The position numbers were made by a program, and so were the translations under genes. Shown one piece after another: positions 7,534-16,087 of a DNA stretch of 41,965 nt; the first letter of the stretch is position 1; every line of letters starts with the position of its first letter. The notes beneath the pieces are model-generated. The model did no database searches. It was not told the origin of the DNA and worked only from the letters and a program-made list of their open reading frames with translations. Source of the stretch: Acetobacteraceae bacterium (GTDB taxonomy: Bacteria > Pseudomonadota > Alphaproteobacteria > Acetobacterales > Acetobacteraceae); NCBI GenBank assembly GCA_025452005.1, contig JANWJK010000325.1, forward strand, positions 1-41,965. Reading direction: 5' to 3'.

Positions 7534-8486
7534 CGGCGCAGTATCCGGTCGATCAGGCCCAGCACGCCGCCACGCGCGAACATCACCAGCAGAACCAGCA
7601 GCAGGCCGATCCAGAAATACCAGAACGCCGGCTCGAGTTTTGCCAACTGGTCCTGCGCGATCATGTAGATGCCCGCACCGACGAAGGCGCCGTACAGCCG
7701 GCCGATGCCGCCGAACACCAGCATGATCACGATCTCGCCGGAGCGCTGGAAGCCAAGTACGGTGAGACCGACGAACTGCGTGGTCTGCGCCAGCAGGGCG
7801 CCGGCCACGCCGGCGAGCGCGGCGGATATCGTGTAAATGGTGAGCAGGCGCCGTCGCACCGGCGAACCGATCGCGTGCATGCGGGCGGTGTTCTCGCGGA
7901 TGCCGATCAGCGAGCGGCCGAACGACGAATGCACCAGGCGGCGGGCAAACAGCCAGGCCAGGAACAGCACGGCGAGGCAGTAGAGATATGCGGTGCGGCC
8001 GAACAGATCGAAACGGAAGAGGCCGAAGATGGGCCGGATGTCCATGCCTTGCAGCCCATCGGCGCCACCGGTGATGAAGCCTGCCTTGTTCGCCGCTTCC
8101 GCCAGCAGCGCCGTGACGGCAAGGGTGAGCATCAGCAGCGTGAGGCCGGTGGTACGCAACACCACCAGGCCCGACAGCCAGCCGACAACGGCGGCGGCGC
8201 ACGCCGCGAGGACCAGGCCGGAGAGCGGTTCGCCGGAGACGTGCGCGGCATAGATGCCTGCGGCATAGGCGCCGACGCCGAAGAACGCCGAATGGCCGAG
8301 CGTGACGATGCCGGCGTAGCCCAGCACCAAATCGAGCGACAGCGCGAACAGAATCATGATCAGGATCTGGCTGCCGAGAGGCAGGTAGTCGCCGAAGACG
8401 AAATAGACCGCGACGGCGATCAGCCAAGGCAGCAATTCGATCGCACGGAAGCGATGCCGTGCGAGCAGCGTGTCGATCGGATGCAC
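7530..8486 (-). CDS. livM: HAAT-family ABC transporter permease LivM
   Basis: A 318-residue inner-membrane permease with about eight to ten hydrophobic helices. The LivM hallmark LDLVLGYAGIVTLGHSAFFGVGAYAAGI is present, as are the cytoplasmic EAA-like coupling loop GRSLIGIRENTARMHAIG and RRLLTIYTISAALAGVAGALLA. The start is GTG at 8486, directly abutting the livH TGA (TGAGTG), so translation is probably coupled. Pairs with LivH to form the translocation pore. Confidence 0.93.
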   Translation of the reverse strand: MHPIDTLLARHRFRAIELLPWLIAVAVYFVFGDYLPLGSQILIMILFALSLDLVLGYAGIVTLGHSAFFGVGAYAAGIYAAHVSGEPLSGLVLAACAAAVVGWLSGLVVLRTTGLTLLMLTLAVTALLAEAANKAGFITGGADGLQGMDIRPIFGLFRFDLFGRTAYLYCLAVLFLAWLFARRLVHSSFGRSLIGIRENTARMHAIGSPVRRRLLTIYTISAALAGVAGALLAQTTQFVGLTVLGFQRSGEIVIMLVFGGIGRLYGAFVGAGIYMIAQDQLAKLEPAFWYFWIGLLLVLLVMFARGGVLGLIDRILRR

Positions 8487-9347
8487 TCAGGCGCGACCGA
8501 ACAGGCCCGCCGGCCGCCACAACAACAGGCCGATCATCGCGGCGAATACGAAGAAGGCGCCGAGCTCCGGCACCAGATACTTGCAGGCGGTGTCGCCGAA
8601 GCCCAACAGCAGCGCGGCGACGAACGGGCCGCGCAGCGAGCCAAGACCGCCGATGGCGACCACCATCAGGAAGTAGACGAGATATTCGGTGGCGTAGCCG
8701 GGATAGATCGCCAGGATGTCGGCGCCAAGTCCGCCGCCCAGCGCGGCAAGCCCGGAGCCCAGGGCGAACGCGAGCGAGAACAGCCGCCGCGTGTCGATGC
8801 CGATCGATTCCGCCATGCGGCGATTGTCGACAGCGGCGCGCAACTGGGCACCGAAATTGGTGCGCTCGACGCCCAGCCAGAGCAGCGCGATCAGCAGCAG
8901 CCCGACCACGATCAGGAACGTGCGGTAGGTCGGGAAACTGCGGATGCCCAGATCGATCTGTCCGCTGAGCACTGCCGGCAGGTGCACGGGTTGCGGCGAC
9001 GGTCCCCACAAATAGCGGACAATGGCGACCGACATGAAGATCAGGCCGATGGTGAACAGCACCTGCTCCAGTTCGCCTGCGCCGTACAGTCGGGCGTAGA
9101 GCGTGCGTTCCAGCACCACGCTGAGCAGCGCCACGGCGACGAATGCGACGAGCAGCGCCAGGCCGAACGGCACCGCATAGGCGTTCATCAGCCGCACGGT
9201 GACGTACCCGCCGGCCATGGCGAATACGCCGTGCGCAAGATTTACAAAGCCCATCAGGCCCATCGTGACCGACAGGCCGACCGAGACGATGTAGAGGATC
9301 ATCGCGTAGGCCAGACCGTGGAACAGGATGGAGATCAGCGCTTCCAT
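8487..9347 (-). CDS. livH: HAAT-family ABC transporter permease LivH
   Basis: A 286-residue permease, typical for LivH, with about eight membrane helices. The signature GLSVTMGLMGFVNLAHGVFAMAGGYV and the coupling loop AAVDNRRMAESIGIDTRRLF are clear. ATG 9347 (MEALISILFHG) is chosen because the longer upstream reading is unlike the family. It follows the binding-protein gene after about 249 bases containing a repeat-like element, so expression of the membrane components may be partly uncoupled from the binding protein. Confidence 0.93.
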   Translation of the reverse strand: MEALISILFHGLAYAMILYIVSVGLSVTMGLMGFVNLAHGVFAMAGGYVTVRLMNAYAVPFGLALLVAFVAVALLSVVLERTLYARLYGAGELEQVLFTIGLIFMSVAIVRYLWGPSPQPVHLPAVLSGQIDLGIRSFPTYRTFLIVVGLLLIALLWLGVERTNFGAQLRAAVDNRRMAESIGIDTRRLFSLAFALGSGLAALGGGLGADILAIYPGYATEYLVYFLMVVAIGGLGSLRGPFVAALLLGFGDTACKYLVPELGAFFVFAAMIGLLLWRPAGLFGRA

Positions 9348-9410
9348 ACGATCATTTGCCGCGCAATGCGCAACGACACAAGGTGCTGGTTGATGGCACC
9401 GCAAGGTTTT

Positions 9411-9470
9411 CAACACGGAGGCCACGGGAGGACCACGGTGAACCACGGAGGAAGCAAGAAATAGCGCTTC
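9411..9470. repeat. CCACGG-rich intergenic repeat
   Basis: Between the binding-protein gene and livH, three CCACGG units recur at 12-14 base spacing, followed by a GC-rich partial palindrome around 9468-9482 (GCGCTTCGCGCGCAGCGCG). It resembles degenerate dispersed intergenic repeats seen in GC-rich proteobacteria. It has no coding potential, and its role inside the operon is unknown. Confidence 0.4.
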
Positions 9471-9596
9471 GCGCGCAGCGCGTCCCCTGCTTCCCTTCGT
9501 GGCCCTGACGTTTTCCGTTCTTCCTTCCTGTTGAGGACTTTCTTTCGATCGGCAAACATCCAGGCAACGGCATTCGGTGAAATGCGATTGCCCTGG

Positions 9597-10787
9597 CTAT
9601 TTCGGCGGGTTCATCTCCTTCCACGGGTCCTTCACCATCGGCAGAGTCTCGAACTCCACATTGGCCAGTTGTCCGTTCACCTTCTCGACCCGCCGCACAT
9701 ATTCGTTCTGCACGACATCGCGCGTCGCGGGATCGATCATGAACGGCCCGCGCGGGCTGTCTTCGTTTCTCCAACCCTTCAGCAGCTCGAGGGTCTTGTC
9801 GGGATCGATGTGCCCTTGCTGCGCGGCGATCACATGGAAGATCGCGGCCATGCCGTCATAGGCATCCACCACGAGGAAGCTCGGCTCCTCGTTGGTGCCG
9901 AACTCCGCCTTGTACGCCTTGATGAACGCCTGGTTGGCGGGACGCGTCGCAGCCGCCGAATAGTGATGCGCGGTGACGACACCGAGCGCCACGTCGCCCA
10001 TGCCGGGCAGCTCTTCGTCGGTGGTCAGATCGCCGGGACCGATCAGCTTGATGCCGGCCTGCTTCAGGCCGAGATCGCCGAACGCCTTCATGATCGCCAC
10101 GGCGTCCTTGCCGGCAGGCACGAACGAATAGACGGCATCCGGCGTGGTGTCCTTGGCGCGCTGCATGAACGGCACGTAGTCCGCGTTGTTCACCGGCATG
10201 CGCACGGACCCGACGATCTGGCCGCCCGCTTCGGTGAAGCCCTTGATGAACGCAGCCTCGGAGTCGATCCCGGGCGCGAAGTCGGTCACCGCCGTGAACA
10301 CCTTCTTGATGCCGTTCTTCGCTGCCCAGACGCCGAGCGGATAGCTCGACTGCCACATCGTGAACGACACCCGCGCTATGTAGGGCGACTTCGTGGTGAT
10401 CACCGCGGTGCCGGCATTCATGATGATGAACGGCACCTTGGCCTCGGTGGCGATCGGCGCGATCGCCAGGGCATTCGGCGAATAGATCGGGCCGGCCAGA
10501 AGCTGCACGTGGTCCCGCGTGACCAGTTCCTGTGCCATGCGTTTGGCGACCTCGGGATTCGGACCGGTGTCGTCGCGGCGGATGATCTCTAGCTTGACGC
10601 CTGGCGGCAGATCCTTCTCGTGCTGCTTCACGTAGAGACGGATGCCGCGATCGAGTTGTTCGCCCAGGTTGGCGGACGGGCCCGAATAGGTGTTGATGAC
10701 TCCCAGCTTCACCGTCTGCGCCGACGCTGCGGTGACGAAACAGATGGCGATGCAGACCGCCCCGACGGCTGATGCCCGGAACCCCAT
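9597..10787 (-). CDS. HAAT-family ABC transporter substrate-binding protein
   Basis: A 396-residue periplasmic binding protein of the LivJ/LivK fold (Peripla_BP_6). ATG 10787 opens a Sec signal peptide (MGFRASAVGAVCIAICFVTAASA, cleaved before QTVKLG). The mature protein shows the family features VKLGVINTYSGPSANLGEQL, VQLLAGPIYSPNALAIAPIA, VPFIIMNAGTAV and TTPDAVYSFVPAG. It is the first gene of the leftward liv operon. Proteins of this subgroup bind amino acids, short amides, urea or aromatic acids, and the ligand cannot be told from sequence. A 14-bp stem inverted repeat lies upstream at 10866-10896. Confidence 0.92.
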   Translation of the reverse strand: MGFRASAVGAVCIAICFVTAASAQTVKLGVINTYSGPSANLGEQLDRGIRLYVKQHEKDLPPGVKLEIIRRDDTGPNPEVAKRMAQELVTRDHVQLLAGPIYSPNALAIAPIATEAKVPFIIMNAGTAVITTKSPYIARVSFTMWQSSYPLGVWAAKNGIKKVFTAVTDFAPGIDSEAAFIKGFTEAGGQIVGSVRMPVNNADYVPFMQRAKDTTPDAVYSFVPAGKDAVAIMKAFGDLGLKQAGIKLIGPGDLTTDEELPGMGDVALGVVTAHHYSAAATRPANQAFIKAYKAEFGTNEEPSFLVVDAYDGMAAIFHVIAAQQGHIDPDKTLELLKGWRNEDSPRGPFMIDPATRDVVQNEYVRRVEKVNGQLANVEFETLPMVKDPWKEMNPPK

Positions 10788-10865
10788 GACGCGCCTCCCT
10801 TGTCCGGCGCGACTTCTGCCGTAGATCGGGCGGCGCAGCAACGATCGCGGGAGCGAGCCGAGGAC

Positions 10866-10896
10866 ACTCCCTCTCCCGCGAAGCGGGGGAGGGAGT
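10866..10896. repeat. inverted repeat upstream of the liv operon
   Basis: ACTCCCTCTCCCGC (10866-10879) and GCGGGGGAGGGAGT (10883-10896) pair over 14 bases with one T-G wobble and a GAA loop. It lies in the divergent gap between the liv binding protein and the gene at 10959. Similar CTCCCTCTCCCGC palindromes are dispersed repeats in many GC-rich genomes. It is not a terminator of either neighbour, since both genes read away from it. Confidence 0.6.
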
Positions 10897-10958
10897 TGTC
10901 ATAACGTCTCTAGACATTCTTCTTGACATCCGCGCGCATCTGTGTTCTTGTTTCGTTC

Positions 10959-11627
10959 ATGTCCGCCGCAGCCAGCACTCCTGCCCCAACCACTCAGTCC
11001 GGCCTCTGGCCGCACAGCAGCGACAGGCGCGGCTGCCTCGCCCGCCTGATCGGACTGGTCCGCAACCTCATCGGCTACGGCAGGGAGCTGGCCGCCGCGC
11101 TTCAGGCGCGCGGCCTCACCGACCGCCCGGCCGGTGCCATAGCCTGCTTCGGCACCCGCGACATCGCGCTGATCCTGTCACGCATCGCCGTCGCCCTGCT
11201 TCGTGCCGATGCGCTCGAGGCCAAGCTCCTGCGCGCCGCCGCCCGTCCGGACCCGAAGCCTGCGACGCCGCGCATGTCATCGGAACGCTCACCGCGCGCC
11301 CCGCGACTGGCTGCCGAGCCTGCCGAGGCAGACGCTTCCGACCCAACGCACCTGCCCACGCCGGAGCAGATCGCCGCCGAAATCCGCCGCAAGCGGGTCG
11401 GCGCCGTGATTGCCGATATCTGCCGCGATCTCGGCATCGTGCCGAACCATCCGCTGTGGCGGGATCTGAACCTGGCGGTCATCCTGAACGGAGGCGGTCT
11501 CATGGTCCTCTTCAAGGACGTGTGCCGGCGGACACGTGCGACCTGGGACGAACTGACGAACCCGCCTGCCGCTCCGCCGGCGCCATCCTTGCCATCCCTC
11601 GAACCGGCCTGCACGGGCCCGCCCTGA
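10959..11627 (+). CDS. conserved hypothetical protein
   Basis: A 222-residue protein with no named domain recognised. It has an N-terminal helical part (CLARLIGLVRNLIGYGRELAAALQ, then CFGTRDIALILSRIAVALLRADALEAKLL), a Pro/Ala/Arg-rich linker (about 105-150), and a conserved-looking C-terminal part (LPTPEQIAAEIRRKRVGAVIADICRDLGI, then GGLMVLFKDVCRR). From memory this architecture recurs in uncharacterised Acetobacteraceae proteins. ATG 10959 is preferred; a TTG at 10923 is in frame, but its bases TTGACA look more like a -35 box. No strong ribosome site precedes it, so the message may be nearly leaderless. It converges on the GST gene with a 12-base gap. Confidence 0.7.
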   Translation: MSAAASTPAPTTQSGLWPHSSDRRGCLARLIGLVRNLIGYGRELAAALQARGLTDRPAGAIACFGTRDIALILSRIAVALLRADALEAKLLRAAARPDPKPATPRMSSERSPRAPRLAAEPAEADASDPTHLPTPEQIAAEIRRKRVGAVIADICRDLGIVPNHPLWRDLNLAVILNGGGLMVLFKDVCRRTRATWDELTNPPAAPPAPSLPSLEPACTGPP

Positions 11628-11639
11628 ACGAGCTGGCGA

Positions 11640-12329
11640 TCAGACCGGATGCTTCGCCGTCTGATTGAACAGGATGCGCCGCTCCTCCTCGCCGGGGGGC
11701 GCGCGCCGGCGCAGTTCCTTGCCGAGATCGACCCCGCGCTGCACCGCCGGCCGTTGCTTGATGGCCTCGCGCCAGCGCGCGACGTTGAGAAACTCGTCCA
11801 GGCCCTGACCCAGCGGCTTCGAGATCAGCACCCAGGGAAACGACGCCATGTCGGCGATCGAATAGTCGCCGAGGATGTAGTCGCGCCCTTCCAGCCGCCG
11901 CTCCAGCACACCCAGGCAGCGATTGTACTCGTCGGCATAGCGCCGGTGCGAATACGCATGCTCGCCCTGCGCGTAGTTGACGAAATGGCTGAGCTGTCCG
12001 GCCATCGGCCCGAGATTGCCGACCTGCCAGAACAACCACTCCAGCGTCTCCTTCCTCCCGCGCCGGTCGGTGGGCATGAAGCGGCCCGACTTCTCCGCCA
12101 GGTGCAGCAGGATGGCGCCCGATTCGAACACCGCCACCGTCTCGCCGTCGGCGTCGTGATCGACGATCGCCGGCATGCGGTTGTTGGGACTGATGGCGAG
12201 GAACTCGGGCTTGAACTGATCGCCCTTGCCGATGTTCACCGGCACCATGCGGTACGGCAGGCCGCACTCCTCCAGCATGATCGAGACCTTCCACCCATTG
12301 GGCGTGGGCCAGTAATGGAAGTCGATCAT
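11640..12329 (-). CDS. yfcG: YfcG-like glutathione S-transferase / disulfide-bond oxidoreductase
   Basis: A 229-residue cytosolic protein closely resembling E. coli YfcG. It has the active-site PTPNGWKVSIMLEE start (the Thr/Asn pair that orients glutathione), NIGKGDQFKPEFLAISPNNRMPAIVDHD with the cis-Pro, then VFESGAILLHLAEK. The C-terminal helical domain begins WLFWQVGNLGPMAGQ. YfcG-type enzymes act as GSH-dependent disulfide reductases rather than classical conjugating GSTs. The ATG overlaps the stop of the upstream CoA-transferase by four bases, so the two are translated together. That link suggests a role in handling the CoA-pathway substrate or a redox by-product, which is inference. Confidence 0.9.
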   Translation of the reverse strand: MIDFHYWPTPNGWKVSIMLEECGLPYRMVPVNIGKGDQFKPEFLAISPNNRMPAIVDHDADGETVAVFESGAILLHLAEKSGRFMPTDRRGRKETLEWLFWQVGNLGPMAGQLSHFVNYAQGEHAYSHRRYADEYNRCLGVLERRLEGRDYILGDYSIADMASFPWVLISKPLGQGLDEFLNVARWREAIKQRPAVQRGVDLGKELRRRAPPGEEERRILFNQTAKHPV

Positions 12330-13483
12330 GCCTCGACGTCCTGCTTGCAGCCGATCTCGGCCAGGATCTCGTCGGTGTGCTCACCCAGCGCCGGAGCGCC
12401 ACGGCGCACGCTGGTCGGTGTGGCGGAGAACCGTGCAGCTGGACGCGCCTGGCGCAGCAGCCCGGCCCCCGGATGCTCGGTCTCCACGACGATGCCGTTG
12501 GCCACCACCTGCGGATGCCGGATCATCCGGCTGCGTGTCAGTACCGGCGCGCAGGGCACGCCGGCCGCCGTCAGCCGCTCCAGCCATTCCGCGGCAGAGC
12601 GTGTGCGCAGCACCTCCTGGGTCATGGCGAGCCGCTCGTTGATGTGCTTGTGGCGCAGCGCCGGCGTGGCGAAACGCGGATCCTCCAGCCAGTCCGGCCG
12701 ATCGAGGGCGCGGGTCAGCGCCACCCACTCGCGGTCGGTCTGCACCGCGGCGCTGATATGATCGTCGGCGGTCTCGTAGATCAGGTCGATGAAGCTGGCC
12801 GCCTCCTGTTGCGGCAGTTCGTCGCCGACGAACGTCTGGCTGCCCATATCGGAGCCCCACAGGAATGCCACCACCGCATCCAGCATGGACAGCCGCACAT
12901 GCTGCCCCTGCCCGGTCCGCTCGCGCGCCAGCAGCGCCGCGGTGATCGCCTGCGCGGCCACCACGCCGGTCAGCTTGTCGGGCACGATGGTGCGCACGAG
13001 CCGCGGCCGTTCGTGATCGGAGCCGCCTTGGATGCTGGCCAGGCCCGACAGCGCCTGGATCAGCGGGTCATATACCGGCTTCTGCGCGAACAGCCCCTGC
13101 TCACCGAAGCCGCTGATCGAGACATAGACGATGTCCGGCGCCAGCGCCCGCACCTCAGCTTCGCCGAAGCCCATCCGCTCAATCACCCCACTGCGGAAAT
13201 TCTGGACGAACACATCCGCGCCAGCGATCAGCCGCCTCAGAGCCTCCGCCCCGGCCGGCGCCTTCAGGTCCAGCACGACCGAGCGCTTGTTGCGGTTGTT
13301 GTTGAGGAACGACGCGGAAAATCCACCTCGCTGGTTGGCCGCGGCGCGCGTGTGATCGCCGCCCTGCGGGTTCTCCACCTTGATGACATCGGCGCCCTGG
13401 TCGGCCAGCAACATTGTCGCCGACGGCCCCGACACCATCGAGGTCAGATCGACGACGCGATAGCCGTGCAACGGTCCCGGCAT
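12326..13483 (-). CDS. CaiB/BaiF (class III) CoA-transferase
   Basis: A 385-residue family III CoA-transferase. The N-terminus GYRVVDLTSMVSGPSATMLLADQGADVIKVE is diagnostic. The region TIVPDKLTGVVAAQAITAALLARERTGQGQ places the catalytic Asp at residue 169, which would form the acyl-aspartyl and CoA-thioester intermediates. Other family segments are NNRNKRSVVLDLK and SISGFGEQG. The ATG at 13483 is the natural start; a far longer open frame upstream is spurious. The enzyme moves CoA between carboxylic acids, and the acids are not predictable. It is translationally coupled to the YfcG-like gene. Confidence 0.92.
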   Translation of the reverse strand: MPGPLHGYRVVDLTSMVSGPSATMLLADQGADVIKVENPQGGDHTRAAANQRGGFSASFLNNNRNKRSVVLDLKAPAGAEALRRLIAGADVFVQNFRSGVIERMGFGEAEVRALAPDIVYVSISGFGEQGLFAQKPVYDPLIQALSGLASIQGGSDHERPRLVRTIVPDKLTGVVAAQAITAALLARERTGQGQHVRLSMLDAVVAFLWGSDMGSQTFVGDELPQQEAASFIDLIYETADDHISAAVQTDREWVALTRALDRPDWLEDPRFATPALRHKHINERLAMTQEVLRTRSAAEWLERLTAAGVPCAPVLTRSRMIRHPQVVANGIVVETEHPGAGLLRQARPAARFSATPTSVRRGAPALGEHTDEILAEIGCKQDVEA

Positions 13484-13659
13484 GGCGGTCTCTCTTTCAT
13501 TGATCGGCCTGAACGTGTTCCGCATCGCGCATGGCAGGTCAAGCTCACGAAAAGGTGTTGCTGCATCTGCGAAGGGAATGGCAATATCACTGACGCAAGC
13601 AATCGGGAGATTCTTCCAGAAGGCAGAACCCGACGTCTTGGACGATGAGGTTCGCCGTG

Positions 13660-13854
13660 ATGACACAGCAGCACCAGGCGCCGTTCGGTCTGGTTCTAGC
13701 GCAGCTACACCGTATGTTGGCTGCCGCAGCCGCCGTTTTGCCGCCGCCCGATCGGGCACCGCCACCGCACGACCCGGTATTCCTGCCAGACTTCGCCACG
13801 CTGACCCCCGACCAGGCGCAGGAGATGCGCTACGGCAAGGGGCGCGACCAATGA
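13660..13854 (+). CDS. small hypothetical protein coupled to the next gene
   Basis: A 64-residue product rich in Pro and Ala (MLAAAAAVLPPPDRAPPPHD, then DFATLTPDQAQEMRYGKGRDQ). ATG 13660 has GAGG nine bases upstream; an in-frame ATG at 13645 is possible but less favoured. Its stop overlaps the next start as ATGA, and this coupling is the main support for it being real. No domain is recognised. Confidence 0.5.
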   Translation: MTQQHQAPFGLVLAQLHRMLAAAAAVLPPPDRAPPPHDPVFLPDFATLTPDQAQEMRYGKGRDQ

Positions 13855-14312
13855 AATGGCTGAGGCGCACCACCGAAATCTTGGGCGCGGGCGATATCGC
13901 CCGGACCGCGGCGCTGGCCAGCCTGATTGCCGGCATGCTGGTGTGCGGTGTCGCGATGGTGTCGGCCGCCACGACGATCGACATTGGACCCAAGGTCGGC
14001 GACATCCTGGTATTCCGCCAGGGCGCGCGGATGCCGACCGACTGGGAATTCACCGTCGCGACCACCGCCGTGCCCGCCGTTACGTGCACGCTCCGGCCTG
14101 ACGTGATGGCATCAGGAGGTGGCAGCCTGGTCGTGGAGGAGCGCTTCCAGCCGCGCATGTTCCATGTGCATTGGGCGGGTTCCCGCACCAGCGAAGGCTC
14201 CGCCGACTGCGGCAGCAGCGCCGAACTCGTGCTGCCGGCAGCCGACCTCCAACTTCTGTCCAATACGGTGGGCGGCGCCGGCGTGGAGCACAGGGCCTTT
14301 GGCGGACTCTGA
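13851..14312 (+). CDS. hypothetical membrane-anchored or exported protein
   Basis: A 153-residue protein with one N-terminal hydrophobic segment (residues about 20-39, AALASLIAGMLVCGVAMVSA), which could be a signal anchor or a signal peptide. The rest should lie in the periplasm. It contains IGPKVGDILVFRQGARMPTDWEF, two cysteines that could pair (in VTCTLRPDV and SADCGSSAEL), and ends DLQLLSNTVGGAGVEHR. No known family is assigned. It starts inside the stop of the small gene before it, and a palindromic repeat begins 17 bases after its stop. Confidence 0.65.
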   Translation: MKWLRRTTEILGAGDIARTAALASLIAGMLVCGVAMVSAATTIDIGPKVGDILVFRQGARMPTDWEFTVATTAVPAVTCTLRPDVMASGGGSLVVEERFQPRMFHVHWAGSRTSEGSADCGSSAELVLPAADLQLLSNTVGGAGVEHRAFGGL

Positions 14313-14329
14313 TCAGCCCGGGTTGTCCT

Positions 14330-14395
14330 GTCATTGCGAGGAGCGAAGCGACGCGGCAATCTCCATGGGGATTGCTTCGCTTCGCTCGCAATGAC
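14330..14395. repeat. palindromic intergenic repeat, copy A
   Basis: This 66-base element begins GTCATTGCGAGGAGCGAAGC and ends CTTCGCTCGCAATGAC, so its two ends are inverted copies that can form a long hairpin. Three further copies lie at 21758-21847, 34422-34495 and 40225-40303. It is a REP/BIME-like dispersed element located between convergent genes. Confidence 0.85.
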
Positions 14396-14408
14396 AACGA
14401 GACTGTGA

Positions 14409-16007
14409 TCAGCCCTTGGCGATGCCGGAGTAGTTCGTGTAGTCCGGCATCAGGCCAAGCTGCACCCCTGTCACGCCCTTGCGCGTCGTCCACACCTCGG
14501 AGCTTTGCATCAGGAACACGAAGGGTGAGCGCTCCATCGCGTCGAGCTGCATCTTCGCATAGATCTCCATGCGCTTCTCGGGATCGAGTTCCTTGACCGC
14601 ACGATCGACCGCCTCGGTCAGCTCCTTGTCGAAGAAGTGGCAGCGCCATGCCGGCAGTTTCAGCTTTGCCGCATCGGAATCGTCGGGGTTGGCGTTGAAC
14701 GCCTGAGCGTTGGAGTTCGGATCGAGATAATCGGGGAACCAGATCATCAACGTCATCTGGTGCTGGCGTGCGCGCATTTTCGTGGTGACCTGTTTTGTCT
14801 CCCCGGCCAGCAACTGCGCCTTGATGCCAACCGCCGCCAGATCGTGCTGGATGGCGAGCGCGATCTCCGCATAGGGCGAGTGGGCGTAGTAGTCCAGCAC
14901 GATATCGAACCCGTCCGGATAGCCGCCGGCGGCGAGCAGTGCCTTGGCTTTCGCGACGTCCTTCTTGAACGGCCGATCGGAAATCGAACCGGGGGAACCC
15001 TTCGGCAGGAAGGTCTGCCAGACACCCCACACGTTCGGCGTGATGTTGTCGGCGATCGCGTCATAGTCGATCGCCATCTTGATCGCCTGGCGAACCTCGA
15101 TCTTCTGGAACTGCGGCAGTGAGGCGTTCAGCCCGAGATACAGCGAATTGAGCTGGTCGACCTTGGTGATGCCGACATCCGGGTTCTTCGCGACCCCCTT
15201 GAGCTGATCGGCATTGAGGTTGCCCGCGATGTCGGCATCTCCCTTCTGCAGCAACAGGAGCTGCGACGCCGGCTCGGCCACATGGCGGATCACGATGCGC
15301 GGGATGCGCGGCTTCACCGCGGCGTGCGGGTTCGCCTCCAATATGATGTGGTCGCTCGCCTGCCACTCGACCAGACGATAGCTGCCGGAACCGGCACTGT
15401 GGGTCTTGAGCCACTCGTTGCCGAGGTCGTTGTTGACCTGGTTCGCGAGGGCGCGCGCCTTCTCGACCACGCAGCCGACCGTCGCCGACATGCAGTACAG
15501 CACGAAGGTCGGCGCCTGCACCACGGGCAGCGTCAGTTCCAGCGTATGATCTGCCGTGGCGCGGATCATCCGCTCCACGTTGTCGGCGTTCCAGCCGAAC
15601 TGCGTGAGGATGAAGCCGGGCGTCTTATTCAGTTTGACGACCCGTTGCAGGCTGAACGCGGCGTCCTCCGCGGCAAGCTCATTGCCGTTGTCGAATTTCA
15701 CGCCGCGGCGGAGCTGGAAGGTGAAGACCAGACCGTCCTTGCTGATCTGCCATGACTCGGCGAGGTCGCCCACCAGTTTGTTGGCATCGGCCGGGTCAGG
15801 GATGATCAGCTTGCGGTAGATGTTGCCGCAGGCTTCGTTGTTGGCGGTCTCATAGGATTGCGCGGGATCGAAAGCGCCGACGATGCTGTCGATCGCCTTG
15901 GCCATCACCAGGATGTTGGCAGGCGTCGCCGCGTCCGCCGACGGATCGAAGGACGACGCGGCGACGCCTGCCGCGGTGGCGACAAGCAGGTTACGTCGGG
16001 TCAGCAT
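14409..16007 (-). CDS. family-5 ABC transporter substrate-binding protein
   Basis: A 532-residue protein of the DppA/OppA family (SBP_bac_5). The N-terminus MLTRRNLLVATAAGVAASSF has a twin-arginine motif, so Tat export is likely. Family segments are LVGDLAESWQISKDGLVFTFQLRRGVKF, SAGSGSYRLVEWQ, IRHVAEPASQLLLLQKGDAD and VRQAIKMAIDYDAI. ATG 16007 is chosen at the signal peptide. It diverges strongly from the tandem pair at 16135 and 17860, so it probably binds a different ligand. Its nearest transporter parts are the permeases at 21.9-23.7 kb and the ATPases at 19.7-21.8 kb. Confidence 0.92.
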   Translation of the reverse strand: MLTRRNLLVATAAGVAASSFDPSADAATPANILVMAKAIDSIVGAFDPAQSYETANNEACGNIYRKLIIPDPADANKLVGDLAESWQISKDGLVFTFQLRRGVKFDNGNELAAEDAAFSLQRVVKLNKTPGFILTQFGWNADNVERMIRATADHTLELTLPVVQAPTFVLYCMSATVGCVVEKARALANQVNNDLGNEWLKTHSAGSGSYRLVEWQASDHIILEANPHAAVKPRIPRIVIRHVAEPASQLLLLQKGDADIAGNLNADQLKGVAKNPDVGITKVDQLNSLYLGLNASLPQFQKIEVRQAIKMAIDYDAIADNITPNVWGVWQTFLPKGSPGSISDRPFKKDVAKAKALLAAGGYPDGFDIVLDYYAHSPYAEIALAIQHDLAAVGIKAQLLAGETKQVTTKMRARQHQMTLMIWFPDYLDPNSNAQAFNANPDDSDAAKLKLPAWRCHFFDKELTEAVDRAVKELDPEKRMEIYAKMQLDAMERSPFVFLMQSSEVWTTRKGVTGVQLGLMPDYTNYSGIAKG

Positions 16008-16087
16008 GGCGAGCGCCCCTGTCAACGTTGTTGTTGGGCGCAGCATGCCAGATGTCGCCCCGGCGTGGAAATCGGGTGATCCGTTTA

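Noticed and set aside
6781-9009. A 742-codon reading that fuses Arg-rich sequence to LivG
   Set aside because: Only the last 250 codons are LivG; the rest is an off-frame reading of livM and livH.
7398-9464. A 688-codon open frame on the plus strand across the liv genes, rich in Gln, Glu, His and Arg
   Set aside because: It is antisense to livG, livM and livH, which have full conserved motifs. Long antisense frames are expected at this GC content.
10923-10951. TTGACA with a possible promoter before the gene at 10959
   Set aside because: No convincing -10 element follows at the right spacing, so it is not listed as a promoter.
13484-14359. Upstream in-frame extension of the CoA-transferase to 677 codons
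   Set aside because: The extension overlaps a repeat and two plus-strand genes and is unlike the family. Homology begins at ATG 13483.
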